This document shows, piece after piece, positions 40,355 through 51,645 of a stretch of 64,000 nucleotides of DNA. Each line of letters starts with the position of its first letter. Positions within the stretch are counted from its first letter, which is position 1. The position numbers were made by a program, and so were the translations under genes. This DNA comes from Branchinecta lynchi (taxonomy: Eukaryota; Arthropoda; Branchiopoda; Anostraca; Branchinectidae), in NCBI GenBank assembly GCA_023053575.1, contig JAKZAP010000022.1, positions 17,236,489-17,300,488 of the forward strand. Reading direction: 5' to 3'. The notes beneath the pieces are model-generated. The model was not told where the DNA came from and made no database searches. It saw nothing but the letters and a program-made list of their open reading frames with translations.

Positions 40355-41856
40355 ACCTGTCCCCCAGACACGGCGACATCTCCAACCCTGACGTGACATT
40401 TATACATTTCTGCGCCAATGCGCCATTTACTCCGCCAGCGGCATATATGCCTTTGCAGCCTGGCCGTTTTCAAACCCTCTACCCTGATGTGACACTGACA
40501 TCTGATGTAAATAGTTTACCGTAATAGTTTCGCGTACCTGCGGCCACAATTCATAAGGCCCATCATGGCAGATTGCCTACTATTTTGTGTGTTTAGCATA
40601 TTCGGCCAAGTTCGGCTCGGCTCTGTCCATACTCGCTTGTGTGCTTGACAAGCCGCCATTAGTGTTCCCTATTTATACCACTTTAATGTTTGTACTGCCT
40701 GTGTGGCCGATTCTGTTCGGCTCAGTTCTATTCGCCTGTGTGGCCGATAAGCCACGAACATCGTTTCTTTTGTGTTACGTTATGTACTGCCTGTGTGGCC
40801 TAGTTCGGTTCTCTTGTGATATTTGCCTGTGTGGTCGACTAGCCGTCGCTAGTGTTCCCTCCTTTTTATTATTTAATGTTTATGTACTGCCTGTGTGGCC
40901 GAGGCCGGTTTCGCCTAAATGTACAGTCCTTTGTTTTTCTGACAAGCTCAAGTTCAAGTTCCTTCTTTGTTGTTGCCTTTGTGGCTTATTTTTTTACAAA
41001 TTATGCCCTTCTGGCCAAGTATTTGCAGAGATTCATGATCTCATGATGGATTTTGTGGCATTTTGTCACTGTTATATATATTATGTTTGTTATGTTGGCC
41101 TTCTGCCTCTATATCAATTTAACTTTGGCATTTTGCCGTTATATTAAATTAAGCCTTCTGCCATTATCCACTTTGGTCAATATTGTTTATTATTTATTTA
41201 TATGAAGTTTTGTTGGACTTAGGAGTTTAGCACCTGTTAACCCCAAACTGGCATTCGGGTGGTTTTTCTTTTATTGGGTGGACATCGGGTGGTATAATTA
41301 TTTTCGTATCTTTTATATACGAAGAATCTGACCAATTCTTTCTTTTTTTTCACTTTTATAGAATTCACTTAACATTACATAAAATTATTTAACTTTAAAA
41401 ACAATCCCCTGTTCCTTTCTTTTTATTGTCCCCTGAGGGTGGATCAGTACGCGGTACATCAGCAGCCCAGCGCAACTTCGGCCATTTCCAGCAGCCCAGC
41501 GCAAATCCAGCATAAGCAGCACCATTTCCATCACCTCCAGCTTTAACCACCATCTTTCCCGCTTGCTTATGCAACATCACCACCCATCGCCTATGCCGCT
41601 CCAGCAACACCAACACCATCCGCTTTTGCTATGCCCGTACCAGCTGACCCCTCAAACCACAAAGCTGACGAACCACCATGCCGACTCTACATCGCCACTC
41701 CACCCTCTTGTATTTCTCTAAACTTTAAAAATAATATATTTTAATTTGGGTCTAAGGTCAGATTTATGTAACATTTATGGTTAACTTTTAGCAGATGGAT
41801 GCCAAAAGTTTGTTAATCTGGTGCTTAACTTTTAAGTCCGTGGGTCACGGACTCAA
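40355..41856 (+). other. Long 3' non-coding region of gypsy unit 1
   Basis: About 1.5 kb from the third ORF to the polypurine tract. It contains five copies of a TGCCTGTGTGGCCGA-type motif (40694-40900). A 186-codon hydrophobic frame (40587-41147) runs through these repeats with no ATG start at its 5' end; I do not consider it a gene. A CAGCAGCCCAGCGCAA duplication lies near 41462-41505. Confidence 0.55.
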
Positions 41857-41870
41857 TATGGAGGGGAGGT
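41857..41870 (+). promoter_or_regulatory. Polypurine tract, unit 1
   Basis: AATATGGAGGGGAGGT lies directly upstream of the TG of the next LTR. It is the expected primer site for plus-strand synthesis. The same sequence precedes LTR 3. Confidence 0.85.
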
Positions 41871-41871
41871 A

Positions 41872-42451
41872 TGTTACGGTGATGCCATCTGCATTCCGTA
41901 CGTTTTCCTTATGCCGCCGCTAGGCAGCGTTACTCCCTTCCATTGCCTGTGTCTTTTATCTTTTATACCGTCGCGGCCACTCTTTCGTATTACTTATTAA
42001 CTCTCGGGCCACGCCGGGTGTGAGTCACCTTCTTCTAAAACACTTCTTTCCCGGTTCCCGGCCGGGTAACAACTCTTTTCACTTAAAGATTGTTCTTTTG
42101 TAAGTACATCCATTAATAAAACCTTTTGTTTACTTACGGACCATAGGTCACTTCTATGAGTCTTTGTTAAGCTCCTTAGAGTGGGCTGGCCTGTAAGGCC
42201 TAGTGTATGATGGGTGGTTGATAACCTGTTGTGTGTTCGGTATGCAAACCATAGTGTGAATCGACCAGGGGAATCCATAATGAACCCGTGAAGTTCTGCA
42301 CGTGTAGTAGGCCACCAACGCCCTAGGCCATCCTGACTCCGATGATTGTTTACCTGGACATTTACCATCTTATGTCCGGCTTACTACACCCCTCGCCATA
42401 ACATCAGGTTTGAGAGTGCAAACTCCATATACAAATACAGTCATCGTAACA
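41872..42451 (+). mobile_element. Gypsy LTR 2 (shared middle LTR), 580 bp
   Basis: Serves as 3' LTR for unit 1 and 5' LTR for unit 2. Same length and TGTTACG..CGTAACA ends as LTR 1. It is bounded by the polypurine tract on the left and a primer binding site on the right, with no target duplication of its own. That is the structure left by recombination between LTRs. Confidence 0.95.
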
Positions 42452-42452
42452 A

Positions 42453-42474
42453 TGGTGTCAGAAGTGGGATTTGG
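42453..42474 (+). promoter_or_regulatory. Primer binding site, unit 2
   Basis: TGGTGTCAGAAGTGGGAT, identical to unit 1, one base after LTR 2. Two degenerate PBS-like repeats follow, as in unit 1. Confidence 0.75.
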
Positions 42475-44416
42475 ATTTTTTTCCCCGCACCATTGTCGTA
42501 TCAATGATATAAGAAGTGGATTTTGGATTTTTTTTTTTCCCCACACCATTGTCGTAACTATGGTACATGAAGTGGGTTTTTGGATTTTTTTCCCCATTGC
42601 TTTATTATAATAATAGGTTAAAAGTAAATTTGCAATTTTTTTTGTCGAAGAATGTAAAGTAAAATTTTCTGATTTTTTTTTCTTCGAAGAACGTAAAGTA
42701 AAAACTTTGGATTTTTTTTTTTTCGAAGAACGTAAACTAAAATTTTTGGGAATTTGTTTATTGTTTGGAATAAATTATAGGTTTAATAGCAAGAATGGGG
42801 AATTATTATAAGATTTAAGGGGGAAAATAACTTAAAAATTAAATTTTGGTCGATTTACGCTTTGGTTTGTAGTACTGGATTTTTTTTATCGTTTAGTTTA
42901 AAGTAAGCGTTACCTTATGACAACTTAGGCCTAATATCCCCATTTTTCTTGAGGTATGCCCCAGATAAGTGAGGCAAGTCCTCTATTTATGAGTAAAAAT
43001 ATGGGTAATAATATTTTTATTTTGGGTAATTAAGGATATTTATTAGGTGAGGTTCCACTAATAGCATGATTGATGGGTCCATTAAGATTGCATTTGCCAG
43101 AAGTTTTGTAACTTCTTGGGCTGGTTAATAGTTAGTATGACTGTTACATATTATTTTTTGATGAATATTTATGATATATTATTCCCTGATCAGGAATTTA
43201 TCTTTCATGAATTATGTGGAGCATTTTCATAGGTATTTTTCACCAGTGGTTTTGTTGTCATCGTTGTTTGTGTTAGTCAGGAATCGCGACCTGAGCTAAC
43301 AAATAGCCTCACAGATTAGAATTTTGTATGGAAATGGATGTTACGTCCATATTTTCCTGTTATGACAGGAATTATGACCTGTTCTGACATTACAGATGAT
43401 GTTTATGAATGTGAATATAGTTTAGTGGTACGATTGTGTCCCCTATTTTTTTTTAGTCATCCTTCTTTGCTGCCAGTTTATCCGTTATGTTTACTTTATA
43501 ACTGGGTTGGTTAGCTAAGTTGGAGACCCTCCCCCCCCTTGTATGCTTGTTGATATGGTATCAGTAGGCCTCACTTTTTTTTTAGTCAACCTACTTTCCT
43601 GGCAATGTATCCCTTATGTTTCCTTAATAAGTGGGTCGTTAGGTTAAGTTGGGAGACCCTTCCCCCCCTATAGGCATATTTATTGAGATGAATTGTGGTG
43701 CTATTAGTCCCTGTGTTATTATGTTCCCCTCTCCCTGAGATATAGCACCACTGTTCTAAGACCTTTGTCAGAAGGCAAGAAGGTATTAGCCTTTATTATA
43801 AGGCTTTATTGAGAGATGATGAGTCACATTGTGACCATGCCCCTTCACGTAGTTTTATTATTCCCCCCTCCCCCTTACCTGATGGGCTATTCTCTTAATG
43901 ATAGAGATTTGTATATGACATTGAAGTCATAGTGAGTGAACTAAAAAGTAATGTCATAGGTTAAGGACCCTGTATCTTTCTATGAGGCTGTATGTTAAAC
44001 AAACAATGAATAACCCATTTGTGTGAGATGTTTTTTTTTATATGATATGTAATATTCCAGTCATATTTCTTAGTTTTTTGACAAAAATATTCTTCAAGAA
44101 TTAAAAATACCTCATAAAATGAGAGATTTATGTGGTAATAATTCACATTTGGTATTTAGGTTAGAAGAGTTGGAACCTCACATATTTTTTTTTTACAAGT
44201 TGTCATATGGTAGTGTTTACTTTATTGGTTGTTGCCCCCATTGTATATTGGTCCCTGGTCAGTCTTCTCTTTTCTCTCATATTTTTTTTTTGAATCTCAT
44301 TTGGGAGATTTCTCTTTGATATTTTTGTTTATTATATTGAATTAAATCTAAAAAGTAAGAAGTATTCTGATTATATTGAATAAGTTAAAGATATAAAGAT
44401 AGTATCTAGCTTATTC
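42475..44416 (+). other. Long 5' leader of gypsy unit 2
   Basis: Nearly identical to the leader of unit 1. Visible differences are homopolymer length changes (for example T-run near 42883, C-run near 43532) and single substitutions. No credible gene. Confidence 0.6.
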
Positions 44417-46201
44417 ATGATTCCAAACCGTGTTACCGGTCGGGGCCCTTTTGACTCCCCCCCGATCACCCCAAATATCATGGCGACTGAGGATCCACCC
44501 CCACCCTACTCGACCTTTCATTCTGAAGCACCTTCCTTGGCCCCATTAAACTCCTTCCAGCCCATTAATCCTCCAGCAAGAACTTCTGAGCCTTCTGCTC
44601 ATTATTCCCAGTTTTCTGGCGTTTTTGCTCAGCCTTCAGCTGTCCTTTCACAGCCGCTTGTGACTAGCTCTCAGCTGCCAACGGTTTCGTCACAGCACTT
44701 AGCTGTCCCCACACACTCTTTGCCCAACCAAACAGTGCCAGCTGTTTCGCAGCCTGCTCTGTCGCAGCCTGACCTGTTGGAATTGATGAGTAATGTTACT
44801 TCTTTACTTCAAAGATTTCAACTCTCTTCCCAAGGCCAAATTGATCCGAACCCAGCCACTTCGGCGTTTGATCCTTACCCCCAAAATCAATCCCAGCCGA
44901 ATATTCATCCTCACAACTGGCATCATTACCCGTCCAATCCAGCGCCTTCACAGCCCATTCAGCCTGTTGGAACCCCTTTGGCCCCCCATCATTTTTACCC
45001 CCAACCCTCCCAGTCCTACGACCCACGACCATCTAACTTCTTGGAAAGGCACCATCAGCAAATGCCAACATACCACTCAGTAGCAGATGTATCTTTGGCC
45101 CAAGTTCGACTTCGCTTGGAAATAGCCAAAGATATCCCTCAGTTTGATGGAGAGTCCGATCCAATGGTTTGGCTCAAGACAGCCAAATCTAAGATGCGAT
45201 TTGTGGAGGTTAATGAGTGGGAAAGCCAGCTCATGATTTTGGAAAGCAGACTTTTACCACCTCTGTCTGCTTGGTCTGAAAATTTGAGTGTTTTTTCCAA
45301 GGTTTCGTGGGAAACGTTTGAGGCTGCCCTTTTGACGCGTTGTTCAGGCCGGGTTTCAGATCTGAAACTCGCGGAGGAAAGGGTAATATACAACCCCGAG
45401 TTTATGTCGCCAGATCTTTACGGTGAACTTATTTTGAAATCGGTCAGCCTCCGATATGGGTACTCTGCTTTAGAGGCTTCAAGGCCAGAAGCACTCAAGG
45501 TCCATATAGCTGAGTTTGTAAGGGGCCTACCAACCATTTATTTCGACGAGATCCGTAAAAGGCCCATCCGTTCCATCTCTGAGGGTATCGAAGTTTTGCG
45601 GAAGGTGAGCTTTGAGCGAACACAAAGACAATTGCATGAGCAGTCTTTGTCTCAAGCTAAGGTCGTAAATGCTCTAACGACCCAACCCACTAATCCTAAC
45701 CCGTTCATTCCCAAACCCCAATCACAGGATCACAGGTACTCCCCTCATGACAACCATCCTAGGGAAGGCAGCCATAATTATGTGCCACAACCTCAGAGCT
45801 TCGGTCAAGGCCAGTCTGAGTACAGGTCAAGGGCACAGAATTATGGCCAAGATCGCCAAAATAATCGACCACGGTATAACAACTACACGCCTAGAGGTCC
45901 ACAGCAGAACAACTTTAGGCCTAGACAATATCAGGGCTACGGATATCAGAGGAGCCAGGGTCCGCATCAAGGGCACAATAACTATCGCTCGACTCCCGCA
46001 CCCATTCGCCAAGAATTGATGATGAATGGTGAACCAGTTTGCACCTTTTGTCTAAGGGTTGGTCACAGGGTTCAGTGGTGCCCTGACAAGAGTATGGGTC
46101 GAAGTCAGGCTCCTTTAAATGTGAACGGGCGCAATCCAAGTGGGGTGGAGAATGTGCCCCAGATACCGATCACCAGCCAACCTCACCAATCCAAGAACTA
46201 A
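44417..46201 (+). CDS. Gypsy gag, unit 2 (full length)
   Basis: A 594-codon frame, the complete version of the gag seen in unit 1: disordered Pro/Ser/Gln-rich N-terminus, capsid-type middle, Arg/Gln-rich nucleocapsid and a CCHC zinc knuckle CTFCLRVGHRVQWC (C-x2-C-x4-H-x4-C, residues 542-555). It differs from unit 1 by CAA instead of the stop and by a few substitutions (Tyr to His, Glu to Lys, Gln to Lys). It ends TAA at 46199-46201; the pol frame (-1) is already open at this point. Confidence 0.9.
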   Translation: MIPNRVTGRGPFDSPPITPNIMATEDPPPPYSTFHSEAPSLAPLNSFQPINPPARTSEPSAHYSQFSGVFAQPSAVLSQPLVTSSQLPTVSSQHLAVPTHSLPNQTVPAVSQPALSQPDLLELMSNVTSLLQRFQLSSQGQIDPNPATSAFDPYPQNQSQPNIHPHNWHHYPSNPAPSQPIQPVGTPLAPHHFYPQPSQSYDPRPSNFLERHHQQMPTYHSVADVSLAQVRLRLEIAKDIPQFDGESDPMVWLKTAKSKMRFVEVNEWESQLMILESRLLPPLSAWSENLSVFSKVSWETFEAALLTRCSGRVSDLKLAEERVIYNPEFMSPDLYGELILKSVSLRYGYSALEASRPEALKVHIAEFVRGLPTIYFDEIRKRPIRSISEGIEVLRKVSFERTQRQLHEQSLSQAKVVNALTTQPTNPNPFIPKPQSQDHRYSPHDNHPREGSHNYVPQPQSFGQGQSEYRSRAQNYGQDRQNNRPRYNNYTPRGPQQNNFRPRQYQGYGYQRSQGPHQGHNNYRSTPAPIRQELMMNGEPVCTFCLRVGHRVQWCPDKSMGRSQAPLNVNGRNPSGVENVPQIPITSQPHQSKN

Positions 46202-46512
46202 TTCCCGGTTTACCGTCCCCCTCGTTGTCGTCCCTCCCTGCTTTAACCCCTTGTCTTGTATGTAGCCTTCGTCATACTTCCTGCCTCTCGTTCGTAGATT
46301 TGCATTTAGGTTCCCAGGTTGTCTCAACACTCTATGACACTGGAGCCGAATGCAACCTTATCAGTGAGAGCACAATGGAGGAGCTACCTCCAAGCTCAGT
46401 AGTCACGCGACGGCCTGTATCTTCAGCTGGAGCTACAACCCTTGCTGGACCACTACACATACTGGGTGAAGTACTGCTAACCTTTTCAATCCTTGGTAGA
46501 AACTGTTCTGAT
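46198..46512 (+). pseudogene. Gypsy protease, unit 2, interrupted by a hAT element
   Basis: It carries the protease motif DTGAECNLIS (about 46336-46365) and about 50 more residues up to SILGRNCSD, where a 1672-bp hAT-type element is inserted. Reading on into the element gives a stop at 46644. The rest of pol resumes at 48185. Confidence 0.85.
46505..46512. other. hAT target-site duplication GTTCTGAT, left
   Basis: Eight bases duplicated at 48185-48192. Eight-bp duplications are diagnostic of hAT transposases. Unit 1 shows the pre-insertion site with one copy (AACTGTTCTGATTGGTTC near 35420). Confidence 0.95.
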
Positions 46513-48184
46513 CAGGGTTGCCAAAGTGACACTTTTGGTGTCATTATGAAACTTTTTGAAGTCCGTGAAACTTTCCACACTTCCAGGCCAAATTATGGCA
46601 CTTTTTGCCAAAACGACACTTTTATGAAACTTTATAAGTATTAGTCATACAATTTTATATATTTCTGTTAGTTACTAAGCTGCATGGGTGACAAGTTTTG
46701 TCCAGAACTCTGATTAAATTGGTTACTTTCGACACTGATTGCTTAGAAGCAAACCTAGACATGATTGACGTAAATATTGTGATAGTTTGATCTCTTTTCT
46801 GAACTAAAGGTTGTGTTTGTTTTCATCTCGGATTATATGCTGGGATTCTCAGGGCAACGACTTAGCTCTCAGAAGTCTCAGATCCCTTCTCTTGTTATGG
46901 GCAGCAATGGCGTTTCCGCTGTAAACACCGATTTTTAGTATTTTTGGGAGGGGGGTTGATAAGTCGGACTATGGAATATCAAAAAGGACAAAATATCCCG
47001 AACGAAAAAAGTATAGGTAAAAATCTGGAGTAAATATCACAGCAAAATAAAAAGGAAATAGATATTGATTGAAAGTGGAAAGAAATAAATGGTAAAATTT
47101 ACTAGGCAAAATCATGGGGAAAAATCAAGGGTAAAATTCACGCAATTTCGATCAGACTTCACAGAGAGACATCAACAGTAAAATTCACGGGGAAATATCA
47201 AAGGAAATTTCACTTTAAAAAGATAATCGATGGTAAAGTTCACTGGGAAATATCAAGGGTGTAATTCACTATGAAATACCATAGGTAAAATTTACTGAAG
47301 AAAATCTAACGAGAAATTCATTGGAAGAAATCAATGGTAAAATTTACTAGGAGAAATCATGGGGAAAATTCATTGGGAAAAATCAAGGGGAAAATTCACG
47401 TAATTTCTACCAAATTTCACGCGGAGAAATCAACAGTAAAATTCATAGGAAAATATCAAAGGGAAATTTCACGTTGCCGCTCCGTTAACTTAAAAAGAGA
47501 AATCGGTGGTAGAATTCAATGGAAAATATCATAGGTAATATTCATGGGCAAATATGAAAGAGAAAATTCACTTTAAAAATTCACCAATGAACTTCTTTGA
47601 TATTCTCCAGTAAATTTACCTTTCATATTTTTTAGTGAATTTCACCCTTGATATTTCCCTGTGAATTTTACCGTTGATTTCTTCCGCAATTTGAAATTTT
47701 CCTTTGATATTTTTACTGTTGATTTCTTCTCGTGAAATTTGATCGAAATTGCGTGAAATTACGTGAATTTTCCCTGTGATTTTTCGTCATAGATTTTACC
47801 ATTGATTTCTTTCCTTCTTTTTTTATTTGCATTTGCTTATGATATTTACTCTGGATTTTTACCCATGATTTTTTCGTACGGAATGTTTTGTCCTGTTTGG
47901 TATTCATATTGGACCAGTGTTCAAAACCGGCACTTAATGTCCAGTTTTAAACGGCAATCGGATAATAATTGACACAAATTCTGAAAACTGTCACTAAGAA
48001 ACACATCTTTAGATATCGAGAGGTTGAAGGGGGTTGCACTCCCGTTCCCCTTTTATATTTCTTTGGTAGAAAACATCTGAAAAATGACACTTTTTGTGAC
48101 ACTTTCTGAATTTGTAAATGACACCGAATGGCACTTTTTGAGTGAAAAAGTGACACTCTCGGCCAAAAATATTTGGCAACCCTG
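46513..48184. mobile_element. Non-autonomous hAT foldback element
   Basis: A 1672-bp insertion with terminal inverted repeats starting CAGGGTTGCCAAA, the hAT consensus type, and an 8-bp duplication. There is no transposase frame. Subterminal regions contain many TGACACTTTTTG or GGCACTTTTTG motifs. The interior (about 46965-47915) is a large inverted repeat. The left arm carries a tandem array of units of about 25-35 bp of the type GGTAAAATTCACGGGGAAAT. The right arm carries the same array in reverse complement. Outer arms match, for example GTAAAAATCTGGAGTAAATA near 47018 against the complement near 47840. It could fold into one giant hairpin. Confidence 0.9.
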
Positions 48185-48192
48185 GTTCTGAT

Positions 48193-50106
48193 TGGTTCTT
48201 GATTGTCCCCAAGTTATGTTACCCTGCTTTGATTGGTCGCCCGTTTATCAGGTCGGTCGGTCTCATGTTTGACCCCGTCACAGATGACTTATGGTTTCGT
48301 GATACTAAGGTTTTGGTTTCTGCACTGTCAGTGACTCCCTCGACTGCAACTGACTTGCTACTAACCCCCGGACTTGACAAGACTATACTGACAGAGGGAT
48401 GCCCGCTCTCCTTTGCCAGCCCTGACATTTCTGGTCCTCCTGTCGAGGAACCAGAACCTGAAGCGCCTCCTCGCATAATGATCAATCCGGTTTTCAGAAC
48501 CCGGGTGAACCCCAAATCCTTTCGGCTAATTTCATGTCTTGTTAAAAATTTACCAGAAGGCCAGGAAACGTTTATTGTAGAATCTGGAACCCAAGGGTCT
48601 AAACTTTTTGTTCCACCCCAGACAGTCCAGGTCTCAAATAATTCCGCAAAGGTCTGGGTTATGAATGGTACTGATGTCGCGATACGTGTCACCAAAAATA
48701 GGTTGGCACCGTGCTTGTGCGAAGTGGTTGAGCCTGACGCTCAAGTTGACGAATTTTTAGACAGCTTAGTTGATTTTAGCGAGGTCCGAGTGAATTCTGT
48801 ACAGTATGGTTGGGATGATCTGACAAAGCCCGAGTTTTTGACAAGATTTAAACTAGATCATTTAGACCCTGAGTCCCGCATTCAGTTAGAGGAGCTCCTT
48901 TGTGAATTCAAAAATATTTTTGCCAGAAGTGACGATGATTTAGGTACATGTGAGTTAGTTAGCCACCGCATAGACACTGGTCTTAGCCCACCAGTCCGAC
49001 AACGCCCTTACCGTGTTCCTCCCCATTTACGTGATGAGCTTAAGAGTAGAATTGATGCTATGCTTAGGCAAGGAGTATTGGTTCCCAGCTCTAGCCCCTG
49101 GGCTTCCCCAGTGAGCCTCGTCAAAAAGAAAGACGGCAGTTACCGTTTAGTCAACGATTACCGCAAACTGAATGCCCTTACCAAATTTGACAGTTATTCG
49201 TTACCTAGGATAGACGACATCTTAGACAGAATGTCGGGTTTTAAGGTCTTCTCAAAAATGGATTTTCTCCAAGGGTTCCTCCAGGCGTCAGTTTTCCCTG
49301 ACCATCGTGAGAAAACGGCCATCACGACACCCTTTGGTCTGTTCGAATATGTGCGTATGGGCTTTGGTTTGTGCAACGCACCTGCCACGTGTGAGCGTAT
49401 GATTGAGCTTGCATTGAGAGACCTTCTTGATGGGAAAAACGTTTTTGCTCTTCTTGATGACACAGGTGTTGGAACTAAAGATTTCTCCTCCCACCTTCCC
49501 GTCCTTCGTCAAGTTTTTCAACGTTTTTCACATCATGATTTGAAGTTGAAACCTTCTAAGTGTGAATTTTGCCACGAATCATTAACCTTCCTAGGACATG
49601 TCATTTCTGCCAATGGTGTCGAGCCCGACCCCAATAAGTTGTCCGCTGTACGACAGCTTAGATACCCCTCTAACCTCCATGAGCTCCGGTCGTGTCTGTC
49701 ACTGATGAGCTATTTCAGAAAGTTTGTCACAGATTACGCAAAGATCGCAAAGCCATTGACAGACCTCACCAGAAAAGGATCCTTGTTTGTATTTGGAGAA
49801 CTTCAAGTGGAAGCCTTTGAGAAGCTTCGCGAAAGTCTAATGTCTAAACCAATTTTGGCCTTCCCAGATTTTTCAGGTACAGCTAACGAATTCATTCTCT
49901 CCACAGACGCATCCAGCTTCGCGATAAGTGGTTGCTTATCCCAGGTGCAGGACAGTAAAGAGCGTGTGATAGCTTACGCCAGTCGCGTGTTATCCCCAGT
50001 TGAACAAAGGTATTCAACCACCCGGCGTGAGGCATTGGCCTTGTGGGAATTTTGCAAAAAGTTTCGGCATTATTTGCAATCGAAACCATTTTACCGTCAG
50101 GACTGA
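48193..50106 (+). CDS. Gypsy pol, unit 2: post-protease, RT, start of RNase H
   Basis: Continuation of pol after the hAT element in the same frame as unit 1: about 635 residues including the RT with SSPWASPVSLVKKKDG (canonical Pro where unit 1 has Arg), the ALLDD catalytic motif (49450-49461), TFLGHVIS and the RNase H start STDASS. It stops at 50106 by the same frame change as unit 1. Without the protease end upstream it is not translatable as a normal Gag-Pol product. Confidence 0.8.
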   Translation, partial: WFLIVPKLCYPALIGRPFIRSVGLMFDPVTDDLWFRDTKVLVSALSVTPSTATDLLLTPGLDKTILTEGCPLSFASPDISGPPVEEPEPEAPPRIMINPVFRTRVNPKSFRLISCLVKNLPEGQETFIVESGTQGSKLFVPPQTVQVSNNSAKVWVMNGTDVAIRVTKNRLAPCLCEVVEPDAQVDEFLDSLVDFSEVRVNSVQYGWDDLTKPEFLTRFKLDHLDPESRIQLEELLCEFKNIFARSDDDLGTCELVSHRIDTGLSPPVRQRPYRVPPHLRDELKSRIDAMLRQGVLVPSSSPWASPVSLVKKKDGSYRLVNDYRKLNALTKFDSYSLPRIDDILDRMSGFKVFSKMDFLQGFLQASVFPDHREKTAITTPFGLFEYVRMGFGLCNAPATCERMIELALRDLLDGKNVFALLDDTGVGTKDFSSHLPVLRQVFQRFSHHDLKLKPSKCEFCHESLTFLGHVISANGVEPDPNKLSAVRQLRYPSNLHELRSCLSLMSYFRKFVTDYAKIAKPLTDLTRKGSLFVFGELQVEAFEKLRESLMSKPILAFPDFSGTANEFILSTDASSFAISGCLSQVQDSKERVIAYASRVLSPVEQRYSTTRREALALWEFCKKFRHYLQSKPFYRQD

Positions 50107-50308
50107 TCATAAGTCCTTGCAGTCTCTCCCTTTTATGGATTCGCCAAATGGTCAGCTTGGTCGGATGTGTTTGGATTTACAAGAGTTCAAATTTAAGGTT
50201 GAATATAAGCCGGGGAAGGAGCTGTTCGTGGACGCACTTTCGCGGTTGGTTGATGGCGCCCAACCAGCTGTGAATGTCGTCCAAGTTTCCAATTTTTCAG
50301 TACGGTTG
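50084..50308 (+). CDS. Gypsy pol, unit 2: RNase H tail in a shifted frame
   Basis: Same +1-frame block as unit 1 (HFTVRTDHKSLQSL, VEYKPGKELFVDALSRLV), with the same compensating return to the RT frame near 50307. The shared state shows that the shifts predate the duplication of the unit. Confidence 0.7.
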
Positions 50309-51645
50309 AACTGTTGGAAGCGCAAAAAGCAGACTCTTTCTGCCGGTCGATTTTCAGTCATTTGCAAGGTTTTACCCCTTTGCCTGCCAGTCTATCCCAG
50401 TACCTTCGGGAAATAGACCAATTTTGCATCCACGATGGCCTGCTTTGCCATCTCCACACCCCGACGGTGTCATACCGATCACAGGTCTACATTACCCCTG
50501 TGATCCCAGAAATCTTGGTCCCCAAAGTTTTGGACTGGTTTCATGCTTCGAAATTTAGCGGTCATTTTGCATTGACAAAAATGCTCCATAAAATGAAACC
50601 GCTCGTCTACTTTCCAGAGATGTATTCCCGAGTTAAGCGTCACTCTGATTCATGCCTAAAGTGCCTAATGAGAAAGTCTCCCAATAACACAACTATTGCT
50701 CCCCTAGGTTATACTCCCACAGCTAACGGACCGATGGACTTACTGTCTATCGACATTCTTGGCCCGTTGCCAAGGTCCATCAACGGTAATAGTGTTGTCT
50801 TGACCGCGTGTTGTCACTTCACGAAGTACCTGTTTCTGATCCCATTACCTGATCAGAAAGCAGATACTATCGCTCGCGCATTGATGGAAAGAATATTTTT
50901 GGTTGTTGGGATCCCCAACAGGGTTTTGACAGATAACGGTAGCAACTTTACATCTAAGTTGTTGAGTGAGATTCATGAGTTGTTAGGAGTCCAACATCTG
51001 ACCACAACTCCCTACCATCCCCAATGTAACGCACAAATTGAACGCATGCATCGCACGGTTTCAGATATTTTGAGCCAGTATGTTGCTCCTGGACGAGATG
51101 ATTGGGACAGTCACCTCCCATTCGTCCAGCACTGCATTAATACTGCTCATAACGAGTCCACACAGGAAACCCCATTCTATGCAATGTTTTTGCGAGACCC
51201 TGTCATGCCGGTTACCGATATGGTCGCTAACCGTACTTATTACGATACGATGGAGAATTTCAAGTCTGAAATTTTGGTCAGAATGCGCGCTGCCCACACG
51301 GCCATATCTGAGAAGATATCGTTGTCCAAGGACAAACAGAAGGCCTATTACGATTCCAGGTTTTCAGGAAAATTTGCAGGGTTCCAGCTTGGTGACATTG
51401 TTTTCTTGCGTACGCCACCCCCACCTGGCCTGGGAGCAAAATTGGCAAATAACAAGTTCGACGGCCCCTTCCGAATAGTCAAGATTCTTAACGACGGGCT
51501 CGACTACGAGATCCAAAAGGCAGGATCGAAGGTCCAGGTAGTACACCACAACCGACTGTTTCCCAGCCACCTGAAGTCGCCCTGGATCGTTGAACCGGTA
51601 ACTGACGGATCAACACAGAGCGACATCACCTTCGCCGGAAACTAA
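50309..51645 (+). CDS. Gypsy integrase, unit 2
   Basis: The listed translation is the same as unit 1 over 443 residues, with the zinc region, the D,D35E residues (LLSIDILGP, LTDNGSNF, NAQIERMH) and the GPY/F-like module intact. It ends TAA at 51643-51645 and overlaps the start of the third ORF frame. Confidence 0.9.

Noticed and set aside
40587..41147. 186-codon hydrophobic frame as a possible envelope gene
   Set aside because: It starts without ATG, crosses the TGCCTGTGTGGCC repeats, and has no glycosylation, cleavage-site or fusion-peptide pattern. The hydrophobicity follows from T-rich DNA.
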